Of a stretch of 52,142 nt of DNA, positions 24,708-32,366 are shown one piece after another. The translations under genes and the position numbers were made by a program. Position 1 is the stretch's first letter. Each line of letters begins with the position of its first letter. Source of the DNA: an uncultured Clostridium sp. (GTDB lineage Bacteria; Bacillota; Clostridia; Lachnospirales; Lachnospiraceae); NCBI GenBank assembly GCA_900555045.1, contig USJW01000020.1, positions 1 through 52,142 on the forward strand, written 5' to 3'. The notes beneath the pieces were generated by a model. That model was not told the DNA's origin, did not search any database, and worked only from the letters and a program-made list of their open reading frames with translations.

Positions 24708-25769
24708 CTATTTAAGCGGCTGATACTGTTCCACATGCATCTCGCCGAAGGTGCTCATGCCGTCGTAGATGGCAAAGGCCATGTCGAGGAGCGGGAACAG
24801 CGCGGCCGCACCGGTCCCCTCGCCCAGGCACATGCCCGCATTGATGGCCGGCGAAAGCCCCAGCGCCTCAAGGGCCATGGCCCCCGCCGGCTCCGCCGAC
24901 ACGTGGGAGGCCAGAAGATAATCCCCCACAGCCGGGCAGATGCGCACCGCCGCCAGGGCCGCCGCCGCACAGATTAGCCCGTCTAACACCGCCGGAATTC
25001 GGTGGTAGGCGCAGCCGATATAGAGCCCCGCAAGCCCGGCAAGGTCCAGGCCGCCCACCTTCGAGAGCACATCGATCCCGTCCTCCGGGTTTGGTTTTCG
25101 CAGGCGGATGCCCTCCTCGATCACAGCGATCTTTCGCCGGTACGAGGGGGTGTCCAGCCCGGCGCCGCGGCCCGTCACGCGGCTCGGCGGCTGGTTTAAC
25201 AGCACGGAGAGCACCGCGCTGCTGGTGGTCGTGTTTCCGATCCCCATCTCCCCGGATCCCAGCAGATCGTATCCCTGCTCCTTCATCTCCCCGGCCAGGG
25301 ATATCCCTGTCTCAAGGGCGAGCACCGTCTCACTGTATGTCATGGCCGGCTCCTTGCAGAAGTTGCGGGTTCCCGGGACCACCTTTCTTCTGAGGATTCC
25401 GGGGGATGACACCTCCCCGGCGATCCCGATGTCCACCGGGATCACATCCGCCCCGGCCTGGGCCGCCATCCGGCAGACGCAGGAGGTTCGCTCCCCCATG
25501 TGCTCCGCCACGATGGCGGTCACCTCCTGCCCGGTCTGGGTCACCCCCTCCGCCACGACGCCGTTGTCCGCACACATGACCACAATGGCCTTTTTCCCGA
25601 TAGAAAAGTGGGGAGTTTTACGGATCCCAGCGATGCGGATCAGATCCTGCTCCAGGACTCCAAGGCTGTTTAGCGGCTTGGCGACACTGTCCCAGCGCGC
25701 CTTGGCAAGGGACGCCGCCTCTGCATCCGCCGCCGTGATTTCCCGGATGATATGTTCCAATTTCTCCAT
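24708..25769 (-). CDS. cobT: nicotinate-nucleotide-dimethylbenzimidazole phosphoribosyltransferase CobT
   Basis: This enzyme of about 353 residues activates the lower-ligand base to alpha-ribazole phosphate. The catalytic glutamate is in MCLGEGTGA near the C-terminus, and the family motifs MCADNGV, GEMGIGNTTT and GRGAGLD are intact. The start at 25769 (MEKLEHII) gives the usual N-terminus, but its GGAAGG site is about 12 bases away, so initiation may be weak. A TTG at 25796 is possible. It starts 31 bases after cbiA. Confidence 0.94.
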   Translation of the reverse strand: MEKLEHIIREITAADAEAASLAKARWDSVAKPLNSLGVLEQDLIRIAGIRKTPHFSIGKKAIVVMCADNGVVAEGVTQTGQEVTAIVAEHMGERTSCVCRMAAQAGADVIPVDIGIAGEVSSPGILRRKVVPGTRNFCKEPAMTYSETVLALETGISLAGEMKEQGYDLLGSGEMGIGNTTTSSAVLSVLLNQPPSRVTGRGAGLDTPSYRRKIAVIEEGIRLRKPNPEDGIDVLSKVGGLDLAGLAGLYIGCAYHRIPAVLDGLICAAAALAAVRICPAVGDYLLASHVSAEPAGAMALEALGLSPAINAGMCLGEGTGAAALFPLLDMAFAIYDGMSTFGEMHVEQYQPLK

Positions 25770-25799
25770 CTGTGTTACCAGCCTTCCATTCAACAATTT

Positions 25800-27275
25800 T
25801 TATACATGGTCTGGGTTCTGTCTGCGCCAGAGCGCACACGCCTGCGAAAACCGCCGCACAAGCTCCGGCTTAGACGGGTAGTACAGGTGCGGGAATCCCG
25901 CAAGAACCGCATTTTTCACCCGCATGGCGGGCCAAAAACGGTTTCCCGTAGGCTTATCCGCCCGCATGACCGACTGTTCCTCGTCCAGACTGCAGTGCCA
26001 ATAGTGGAACTCATGGCCCCGCACCTGCTCCCCGGGCGCCAGGTAAAGTCCCCCCTCGCCCGCCGTCACCGTGATATAGCCAAAATGCCGCAGCGACCGC
26101 TCCCTGCGGCCGGTTCCCTCAAACACACCAGCCATGGGGTAGAGCGCGCCGTCCTCCCCCTCCAGCTGATCCAACAGGTAGAGGTAGCCCCCGCACTCCG
26201 CCAGAACCGGCATGCCGCGCTCCGCCGCCCTGCGGATCGCCTCCCGCATGGAAGCGTTCTCTGCCAGCCGGGCCGCGTGAAGCTCCGGGTAACCGCCCCC
26301 CAAGAGAAGCCCGTCCACGCGCTCCGGAAGCCCGACATCACTCAGCGGGCTGAACGGGCACAGCTGCGCCCCCGCCTGCTCCAAAAGCCGCAGGTTTTCT
26401 CCGTAATAGAAGCAGAACGCCTCGTCCATGGCGATGCCGAGGCGGAAGGCGGGCTTGAGAGAGGTTGGCTCGGTTAACGGTGCCCCGGCGAACACATCCT
26501 CGTCATCCATTCCACCGTCCGTCGCCTCATCCGCTTCCCCCCTTGCCTCCCTCTGCCGCCCCCCATTCTCCGCGGCCAAGCCCAATATGCCGTCCACATC
26601 CAGCGTTTTTTCCAGTTCCCCGGCCAGGCGCTCCATCTGCCCCTTGAGCCCTTCCACCTCCCCCGGCAGCACCAGGCCCAGGTGGCGGCTCTCCAGCCGC
26701 AGCCAGTCAAGCTTCGGAACAAAGCCCAGACAGCGGACCGGGAGCTGCGCCTCGATGGTCTTTTTTAGTAAACCGTACATCCCGGCGGTCACCCGATTTA
26801 GGATCACCCCCGCAATCCGGCTGGGCCTTGGCGTCTCATCCGGCGGGAGATAGTCTAAAAAGCCACGGATCAGCGCCAACAGCGACAGACTGGCTCCGCG
26901 CCCGTCCACCACCAGGATCACCGGCACGTCCAGGATCTCAGCCATCTCGAGGGAGCTCCCCTGAAGGGACACCCCGCCCAGGCCGTCAAAATAGCCCATC
27001 ACGCCCTCCACGACGCCCAGGCCGTCAGGACCTGCGTGCTCTTTGAGCCTCCTCTCGGCCAGAGCGCGCACTTCCTTTGGGGGCAGGAAAAAGCTGTCCA
27101 GATTGCAGCTCTCCACATCCAAAATCCGCCGGTGAAACATGGGGTCAATATAGTCCGGCCCGCACTTGAATGCCGCCAGACTCACCCCCCTCTTCTTAAG
27201 CAGCCCCAAAAGCCCCAGCGTCACAACGGTCTTCCCGCTCCCACTGGAGGGTGCGGAAAGCAGGACTCCCCTCAT
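25800..27275 (-). CDS. cbiA: cobyrinic acid a,c-diamide synthase CbiA
   Basis: This 491-residue glutamine-dependent amidotransferase amidates the a and c side chains of cobyrinate. The ATP-binding P-loop SAPSSGSGKT is at 7-16. The glutaminase domain holds the nucleophile Cys in VLAECGGYLYL, and His in GHEFHYWH. A charged Glu/Asp/Gly-rich insertion occurs around residues 240-265 (GGRQREARGEADEATDGG). It overlaps the cbiET stop as ATGA, a sign of translational coupling. Confidence 0.94.
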   Translation of the reverse strand: MRGVLLSAPSSGSGKTVVTLGLLGLLKKRGVSLAAFKCGPDYIDPMFHRRILDVESCNLDSFFLPPKEVRALAERRLKEHAGPDGLGVVEGVMGYFDGLGGVSLQGSSLEMAEILDVPVILVVDGRGASLSLLALIRGFLDYLPPDETPRPSRIAGVILNRVTAGMYGLLKKTIEAQLPVRCLGFVPKLDWLRLESRHLGLVLPGEVEGLKGQMERLAGELEKTLDVDGILGLAAENGGRQREARGEADEATDGGMDDEDVFAGAPLTEPTSLKPAFRLGIAMDEAFCFYYGENLRLLEQAGAQLCPFSPLSDVGLPERVDGLLLGGGYPELHAARLAENASMREAIRRAAERGMPVLAECGGYLYLLDQLEGEDGALYPMAGVFEGTGRRERSLRHFGYITVTAGEGGLYLAPGEQVRGHEFHYWHCSLDEEQSVMRADKPTGNRFWPAMRVKNAVLAGFPHLYYPSKPELVRRFSQACALWRRQNPDHV

Positions 27276-28543
27276 ACGTCTGCCTCCCCGGCGGCAGGAT
27301 TCTGCATCAGCGCGATGTACACGGGGTTCGCCGCCTGGGGCATGTGATAAGTGCCAACCTCATGGAACGTGCTCACCGCGATCTGCACGATCTCCCAGGT
27401 CTCAAACCGGAAGCGCTTCCGGCAGGTCAGAAGCTCGGAGAGCGTCTCCAAGGTCAGGGCGTTCACGGCGATGCGCGCCCTGGGATTTTTTTTCAGCACC
27501 GCTTCCAGGATCTCCTCCAGATGGCCGCCGCTCCCCCCAAGAAACACGTGGGTGGGCGCAGGCAGGCCTTTAAACGCCTCCGGAGCCGTCCCGGCCACCA
27601 GGTGAAAGCCCTCCCAATTTCCGAGGAATTTTCGGGCGTTGGCCTCGGTCAGCTCCAGAGCCTCCTGCTTTCTCTCCACTGCGTACACAGCTCCCGCGCC
27701 GCAGCTCTTTAAAAAGAGCCCTAGCTCCACCGCCACGGAACCGGTTCCCGAGCCCACGTCGTAGCAGACCGCGCCGGGCGTCAGGCGCAGCTTGGACAGG
27801 GACAGCGCCCGCACCTCGGATTTTGTCATCGGCACCTTCCCCCGAAGGAATTCGCTGTCCGCAAGCCCAAAGGAAAAGAGCTTCCTCTCCGAAACGGGCT
27901 CCGGGTTCTCCACCACCGCACAGCACAGGCTGCCGAAGGGGCGCTCCCCCTCCGCCCCGAGTATTTGCTCCGGCGTCCCGGACTCGATCCGCTCATCCTC
28001 GTAGGAGAGGTTCTCCCCCACCCAGAGTTTGCAATCGGAAAGCCCCGCCGCGATCAAACCCTGGCACAGCTCCCGCACCCCGGTCTTTCCGCCCAAAAGC
28101 AGAAATGAGGCCGGATGTTCCCGAACCCACGCCGCCGGGTCCGTGTCCCGCCCGTGGCAGCTGAGCACCGCCAGGTCCTGGTAGCTTCTCCCAAGCCTTG
28201 CCGCAAACCAGGACAGGCAGGAGATGCCGGGCACCAGCTCCACCTCCCAGCCCTGCTCCTCAAAGGCCCGCAGCGCCCCCTTGGCCGCGCTGTAAAAGCC
28301 GGTGTCACCGGACACCAAAAAAACGGCCCGCGACCACTCAGCCGATTTTAGAAATTCCACCATCTCCCCGCTCCGGTGGGAGTCAAACACGGTCCGCCCA
28401 CAGGGGTCTGCCAGGACATCCTGCACCAAGCGCTTTGCCCCCATCACAAGCTGCGCCTCCCTAAGGCGTCTCGCACCCACTCCGGTCCGCTGGTCCGCTC
28501 CCCCCATGCCTGCGCCTACAATTGAAATTTTTTTCTCACCCAT
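27272..28543 (-). CDS. cbiET: bifunctional cobalt-precorrin-7 C5-methyltransferase / C15 decarboxylating methyltransferase CbiET
   Basis: This 423-residue fusion corresponds to CobL. The N-terminal CbiE domain (about 1-210) is a tetrapyrrole methylase with GAGMGG and VSGDTGFYS. The C-terminal CbiT domain (about 225-410) is a class I SAM methyltransferase with YDVGSGTGSVAVELG and HVFLGGSGGHLEEIL. Together they methylate C5 and C15 and remove the C12 acetate carboxyl. It overlaps cbiJ by 8 bases and cbiA by 4. The fused form replaces separate cbiE and cbiT genes. Confidence 0.95.
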   Translation of the reverse strand: MGEKKISIVGAGMGGADQRTGVGARRLREAQLVMGAKRLVQDVLADPCGRTVFDSHRSGEMVEFLKSAEWSRAVFLVSGDTGFYSAAKGALRAFEEQGWEVELVPGISCLSWFAARLGRSYQDLAVLSCHGRDTDPAAWVREHPASFLLLGGKTGVRELCQGLIAAGLSDCKLWVGENLSYEDERIESGTPEQILGAEGERPFGSLCCAVVENPEPVSERKLFSFGLADSEFLRGKVPMTKSEVRALSLSKLRLTPGAVCYDVGSGTGSVAVELGLFLKSCGAGAVYAVERKQEALELTEANARKFLGNWEGFHLVAGTAPEAFKGLPAPTHVFLGGSGGHLEEILEAVLKKNPRARIAVNALTLETLSELLTCRKRFRFETWEIVQIAVSTFHEVGTYHMPQAANPVYIALMQNPAAGEADV

Positions 28544-29402
28544 TGTCTGACCTCCTCCATTGATCCACGCGCTCTAAAATCTGTTCCACGGTCATGCCGC
28601 TCTCCGCCTCAGGGCGCTCAATCACCAGCGCCACCGCACCGGCAGCCCCGGCGGCCCGCAGCTTTTCGCCAAATCCCCCGTTGTCCCCTGTGTCCTTTGT
28701 CACCAGGTAGCGGCAGCCGAACTCCTCCAGCTGCGACCGGTTGGTGTCCTCCGAAAACGGCCCCTGCATGGCGATGATGTGCCGCCCTGAGAGTCCCAGC
28801 TTTAAGCAGGCCTCCAGGGACGGGACTGTCGGCAGCACCCGGGCATACACCCGCTGTTCAAATTCCTCCAAAATCAAAAACTCCTCCAGCTCCTTGCTCC
28901 CGGTGGTGACGAGCACCTTCCCGTCCCGCTTTGCCAGCCAGCGGGCCGCCTCCCCGGCGGACGCGAAGCGGATCGCCGAGCCAGCGGCGGCATTCTCCTG
29001 TTCCCCCGCACGCGTCCCCTCGCACCTCGGCCGCAGGCACCGCACGCGCGGCACTCCCGTGCGCTCGCAGGCCTCCCGCACATTGTGCGTCACCTGGTCC
29101 GCGTAGGGGTGGGTGGCGTCGATCACAAGCGCCGGGCATTCCCGGCGGATCAGCTCTGCGATCTCCCCGGCGTCCATCCGCCTCACCCGCACCTCAAGGT
29201 TCGGGTTCTCCAGAAGCGCTTCCCCCAGCACCTCGCGGCCGTACTTCGTCGCCACGCACAGGATCGTTCGCACGTCACGCCCGATGAGCGCCTGCGCCAG
29301 CTCCCGCCCCTCCGTGGTCCCGCCGAACAGGAGAACTGGAACCGGCAGCACTGGAGCCGGCAGCACCGAAACCGGCGCTTCACGCGCGGCCTCAGCCCTC
29401 AT
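28536..29402 (-). CDS. cbiJ: cobalt-precorrin-6A reductase CbiJ (CobK)
   Basis: This 288-residue NAD(P)H-dependent enzyme reduces the ring of cobalt-precorrin-6A. The core starts VLLFGGTTEGRELAQ, the usual nucleotide-binding start, followed by VIDATHPYADQVT and TGSKEL. There is an unusual N-terminal extension of about 22 residues with VLPAPVLPVP, encoded by three 15-bp repeats. The ATG at 29402 has AAGGGG 7 bases upstream inside the end of cbiH (11-base overlap), so the extension is probably translated. Otherwise the gene is normal. Confidence 0.92.
   Translation of the reverse strand: MRAEAAREAPVSVLPAPVLPVPVLLFGGTTEGRELAQALIGRDVRTILCVATKYGREVLGEALLENPNLEVRVRRMDAGEIAELIRRECPALVIDATHPYADQVTHNVREACERTGVPRVRCLRPRCEGTRAGEQENAAAGSAIRFASAGEAARWLAKRDGKVLVTTGSKELEEFLILEEFEQRVYARVLPTVPSLEACLKLGLSGRHIIAMQGPFSEDTNRSQLEEFGCRYLVTKDTGDNGGFGEKLRAAGAAGAVALVIERPEAESGMTVEQILERVDQWRRSDNG
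29335..29379. repeat. three in-frame 15-bp repeats at the cbiJ N-terminus
   Basis: ACTGGAACCGGCAGC, ACTGGAGCCGGCAGC and a degenerate third copy follow each other exactly. They code on the minus strand for Val/Leu/Pro-rich pentapeptides just ahead of the nucleotide-binding core of CbiJ. Confidence 0.85.
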
Positions 29403-30129
29403 GTCGGTATCCCCTTGGCGTCACCATATAGTCCCCGATGCGCCGGGTGGAGGAATTTCCCACGTACACGGTGGTAAACATATCCGCCTTCCAGTCCTTC
29501 AGCTCCCCGAGGGTCATGATCCGGTACTCCTGCCCCTCCCGGCCGATATTTCGCACCACGCCGCAGACCGTATCCGCGCTCCGACAGCCCAGCAGCTCCT
29601 CGCATGCGATGGACAGATAATTGCTCCTGGCCTTGCTGGCGGGGTTGTAGAGGCAGATCACAAAGTCCCCCTGGGCGGCCAGCCTCAACCGGTTTAAAAT
29701 CGTCTCCATGGGCGTCAGCCGGTCGCTGAGGCTGATCACGGCGAAGTCGTGCATCAGCGGCGCGCCAAGCACAGCGGCTCCGGCGCAGGCGGCCGTGACC
29801 CCGGGGATCACGCGCACCGTGACATCCGGATACTCCGGCGCCAGCTCCAGCACCAGCCCGGCCATCCCGTACACGCCCGCGTCCCCGCTGCAAACCATGG
29901 CGGTGTTTTTTCCCTCCGCGCAGCTCGCGAGGGCCATGCGGCAGCGCTTCTCCTCCTGGGTCATGGCCGTGGTGAGCACCTCCTTTTCAGGGTAGCGCTC
30001 CCGCACCAGATCCACGTACACCGTGTAGCCGGCAAGCAGCTGGCTGTCCCTTATGGCCTCATCCGCCTGGGGCGTCATCTGCCCGGCGTCGCCCGGACCG
30101 ATCCCAACTACATATAAGATTCCTGCCAT
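29392..30129 (-). CDS. cbiH: cobalt-factor III / precorrin-3B C17-methyltransferase CbiH
   Basis: This 245-residue SAM-dependent tetrapyrrole methylase contracts the ring while methylating C17. GIGPGDAGQMTPQA near the N-terminus and VCSGDAGVYGMAG (SAM pocket) are family signatures. IPGVTAACAGAAVLGAPL and NPASKAR fit CbiH/CobJ closely. It starts on the last base of the cbiF stop (TGATG) and overlaps cbiJ, showing tight coupling. Length is normal for the unfused enzyme. Confidence 0.95.
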   Translation of the reverse strand: MAGILYVVGIGPGDAGQMTPQADEAIRDSQLLAGYTVYVDLVRERYPEKEVLTTAMTQEEKRCRMALASCAEGKNTAMVCSGDAGVYGMAGLVLELAPEYPDVTVRVIPGVTAACAGAAVLGAPLMHDFAVISLSDRLTPMETILNRLRLAAQGDFVICLYNPASKARSNYLSIACEELLGCRSADTVCGVVRNIGREGQEYRIMTLGELKDWKADMFTTVYVGNSSTRRIGDYMVTPRGYRHEG

Positions 30130-30890
30130 CAGGCATCCTCCCCCTTTCTGAACTCGGTTGTAAACTGCGGGTGGTACAGCTTGGAGCGCTCGTACCCCGC
30201 CTGGGACACGCTGTCCCCCACGATCACCAGGGCGGTCTTAGAGATCTTCTCCCGCTCTGCGGTCTCTGCCAGCTCATCCAGCCGGCAGACGAAGGTTTTC
30301 TCCTCCGGCCAACTGGCCTTGTATACCAGAGCCGCCGGCGTGTCGGGCCGGTATCCCCCCGCCATCAGCTCATCGGCCAGGTGCCGCAGCATCCCGGCGC
30401 TGAGGAACACCACCATCACCGCCCCGTGGGCCGCAAAGCTGCGGATGGACTCCCGCTCCGGCACCGGCGTGCGCCCCGCCATCCGGGTGATCACCACGCT
30501 CTGGGACACTCCCGGGAGCGTGTACTCCATGCCCAGGGCCGCCGCCGCCCCGCAGAAGGAGCTGACGCCCGGGCAGATCTCGTAGGCGATTTTAAGCTCA
30601 TCCATGGCGTCCATCTGCTCCCGCACCGCGCCGTAAAGGCAGGGGTCCCCGGTGTGCAGCCGGACTGTCATAAGACCCGCCTCCTCCGCCTCGCGTATCA
30701 CGTCCATGACCTGCTCCAGCGTCATCCGCGCGCTGTCATAAATCCGGCAGCCCGGCTTCACCTCCCGCAAAAGCTCCGGGTTCACCAGTGATCCCGCGTA
30801 GATCACCACATCGGCCTCCCCAAGGAGACGCTGTCCTCTGACCGTGATCAGGTCCGGCGCTCCCGGCCCCGCTCCGACAATATGTACCAT
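30129..30890 (-). CDS. cbiF: cobalt-precorrin-4 C11-methyltransferase CbiF
   Basis: This is a 253-residue SAM-dependent tetrapyrrole methylase. Signatures are GAGPGAPDLITVRGQRLL at the N-terminus, VRLHTGDPCLYGAVREQ and PGVSSFCGAAAALG. These distinguish CbiF/CobM from CbiH and CbiL. The binding site AGGAGG lies over the cbiD stop, 7 bases from ATG 30890. It follows cbiD by 3 bases. Confidence 0.95.
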   Translation of the reverse strand: MVHIVGAGPGAPDLITVRGQRLLGEADVVIYAGSLVNPELLREVKPGCRIYDSARMTLEQVMDVIREAEEAGLMTVRLHTGDPCLYGAVREQMDAMDELKIAYEICPGVSSFCGAAAALGMEYTLPGVSQSVVITRMAGRTPVPERESIRSFAAHGAVMVVFLSAGMLRHLADELMAGGYRPDTPAALVYKASWPEEKTFVCRLDELAETAEREKISKTALVIVGDSVSQAGYERSKLYHPQFTTEFRKGEDA

Positions 30891-30893
30891 CCT

Positions 30894-32078
30894 TCATCCT
30901 CCTGCCTTTATCATCTCTATCAGTCTTTCTGCACCCTCCGTGCAGCCTAAAATTCCCCGCTCGTTGGTGAACGTCACTGCCTCGACGGCCGCACCAGCGC
31001 CCGCCCGCCGTTTTAAGTGTGCGTGCATGCGCCCAACGATCCGCTCCATCACCGCCCCGCGCAGTCCCGGCACCTCCTCCATGGCAGAGAGCGCCTGATC
31101 CACGGTGACCGCGTCCAGAATCCGCTCTGCAAGATCAGCGTCCGCGCCGCACACCGCGCTGTGGGCGGCCAGCACCTCCATGCGCCCGTCCGCCATCAGG
31201 GAGTGGGTGTTCATGATCCCGGCGGCCACCTTCACCAGCTTCCCGGCATGTCCCACAAGCAGGATGGTGCGCATCCCCTCCTCCTCCGCCATGTCAAGGG
31301 CCTGGCCGATGTAGTTGCTGCACTTCACGGCCCGCCCAAGGTCAATCCCCAGGCTTTCGCGAAGAAACGCCTCCCCGTAATTACCGGGCGTCAAAAGCAG
31401 CACCTCCCGGCCGTCCACCGCCTGCCTGCGGATGTCTAACCGTATGGTGGCGAGGAGGGCCTCCTCGCTCATGGGCTCCACGATCCCCGTGGTCCCAAGG
31501 ATGGAGATTCCGCCCTCGATCCCCAGGCGGCTGTTGAACGTATTCTCCGCCCGGGCTTCCCCCTCCGGCGCAGATATCACAATCCAGAGGCTGCCGGAGT
31601 AGTGGAACTCCCGGCACACCCGCTCCACGTGTTCAAAAATCATCTGCCTGGGCACCGGGTTGATCGCGCATTTTCCCACTTCACAGCTCAATCCAGGCTT
31701 TTTCACCACACCAATCCCCACTCCACCCGTCAAAAGCAGATAGACATCTCCATTTTTATGTTCATACCACCCACCGTCGCCGCACGGGTCCGGCAAAGCT
31801 TTGCTGACCCTGGCGCAGATCTTTATCCCGTCCGTCGCGTCCGGGTCGTCCCCGGCGTCCTTGATCACCGCGCAGGAAGCCCATCCATCCCCGCGCTCCC
31901 AGTCCTGGATCGCCAGGGACAAGTCCGTCCCCCGGGGCAGCTTCACTGCCGCCTCGCGCACCTGCGTGTCCCCCAACAACAGGACGGCAGCCGCCATAGA
32001 AGCCGCTGCCGCACATGTGCCAGTGGTATAACCACACCTCAACTTTTTCTGCTGCTTATAAATATATGTATTTTCCAT
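30894..32078 (-). CDS. cbiD: cobalt-precorrin-5B C1-methyltransferase CbiD
   Basis: This 394-residue enzyme is specific to the anaerobic (early cobalt) route. The N-terminal signature LRCGYTTGTCAAAASMAA is at about 13-30, and GVGIGVVKKPGL and NPVPRQMI follow. It is the first gene of the fourteen-gene operon running to cbiC, with its own good promoter at 32113-32141 and a leader of only about 28 bases. AGAGGA is 7 bases before the start. Confidence 0.96.
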   Translation of the reverse strand: MENTYIYKQQKKLRCGYTTGTCAAAASMAAAVLLLGDTQVREAAVKLPRGTDLSLAIQDWERGDGWASCAVIKDAGDDPDATDGIKICARVSKALPDPCGDGGWYEHKNGDVYLLLTGGVGIGVVKKPGLSCEVGKCAINPVPRQMIFEHVERVCREFHYSGSLWIVISAPEGEARAENTFNSRLGIEGGISILGTTGIVEPMSEEALLATIRLDIRRQAVDGREVLLLTPGNYGEAFLRESLGIDLGRAVKCSNYIGQALDMAEEEGMRTILLVGHAGKLVKVAAGIMNTHSLMADGRMEVLAAHSAVCGADADLAERILDAVTVDQALSAMEEVPGLRGAVMERIVGRMHAHLKRRAGAGAAVEAVTFTNERGILGCTEGAERLIEMIKAGG

Positions 32079-32112
32079 CGCTGTCCTCTAAGCACACTAA
32101 TCTCACCTGTAA

Positions 32113-32141
32113 GTTATACCATACTGAAAAAAAAATCTCAA
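32113..32141 (-). promoter_or_regulatory. sigma-A promoter of the cbiD-cbiC operon
   Basis: On the minus strand -35 TTGAGA (32136-32141) and -10 TATAAC (32113-32118) are 17 bases apart, each 5/6 to consensus, with a T-run in the spacer. Transcription should begin near 32106. It is head-to-head with the tRNA-Ala promoter. Confidence 0.75.
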
Positions 32142-32158
32142 TCTTTTCAAAAAAACTA

Positions 32159-32187
32159 TTTACCTTTTGGAAATTTTATGCTATGAT
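32159..32187 (+). promoter_or_regulatory. sigma-A promoter of tRNA-Ala
   Basis: TTTACC (32159-32164, 4/6) and TATGAT (32182-32187, 5/6) are 17 bases apart. The expected start near 32194 gives a leader of about 10 bases before the tRNA. Confidence 0.7.
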
Positions 32188-32203
32188 ATCAATCGTTGGT
32201 TAC

Positions 32204-32276
32204 GGGATCGTAGCTCAGCTGGGAGAGCGCCTGCTTCGCATGTAGGAGGTCGAGGGTTCGAGTCCCTTCGGTTCCA
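32204..32276 (+). tRNA. tRNA-Ala (anticodon CGC)
   Basis: This 73-base cloverleaf has acceptor GGGATCG/CGGTTCC, D arm GCTC/GAGC, anticodon stem CCTGC/GTAGG with loop TTCGCAT, T arm GAGGG/CCCTT and discriminator A. The third acceptor pair is G-U, the known alanine identity element, supporting the anticodon reading of CGC (codon GCG). CCA is not encoded. It lies on the plus strand between minus-strand cbiG and cbiD, with its own promoter and terminator. Confidence 0.93.
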
Positions 32277-32286
32277 CTTATCCGAT

Positions 32287-32325
32287 CGGCAAAACTGTTT
32301 ATCGAAACGGTTTTGCCGTTTTTTT
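32287..32325 (+). terminator. terminator of tRNA-Ala
   Basis: A 14-bp stem with one wobble pair (CGGCAAAACTGTTT/AAACGGTTTTGCCG) and a four-base loop is followed by seven T on the plus strand. On the minus strand no T-run follows, so it should not stop transcripts coming from cbiG. Confidence 0.9.
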
Positions 32326-32366
32326 GTGCACAGGCACAGAAGAAAGGCGGATCTCTCCGCCCAATC

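Noticed and set aside
32204..32325. tRNA-Ala as an attachment site for an integrated element
   Set aside because: There is no integrase nearby and I saw no second copy of the tRNA 3' end in the window. The flanks are ordinary cobalamin genes.
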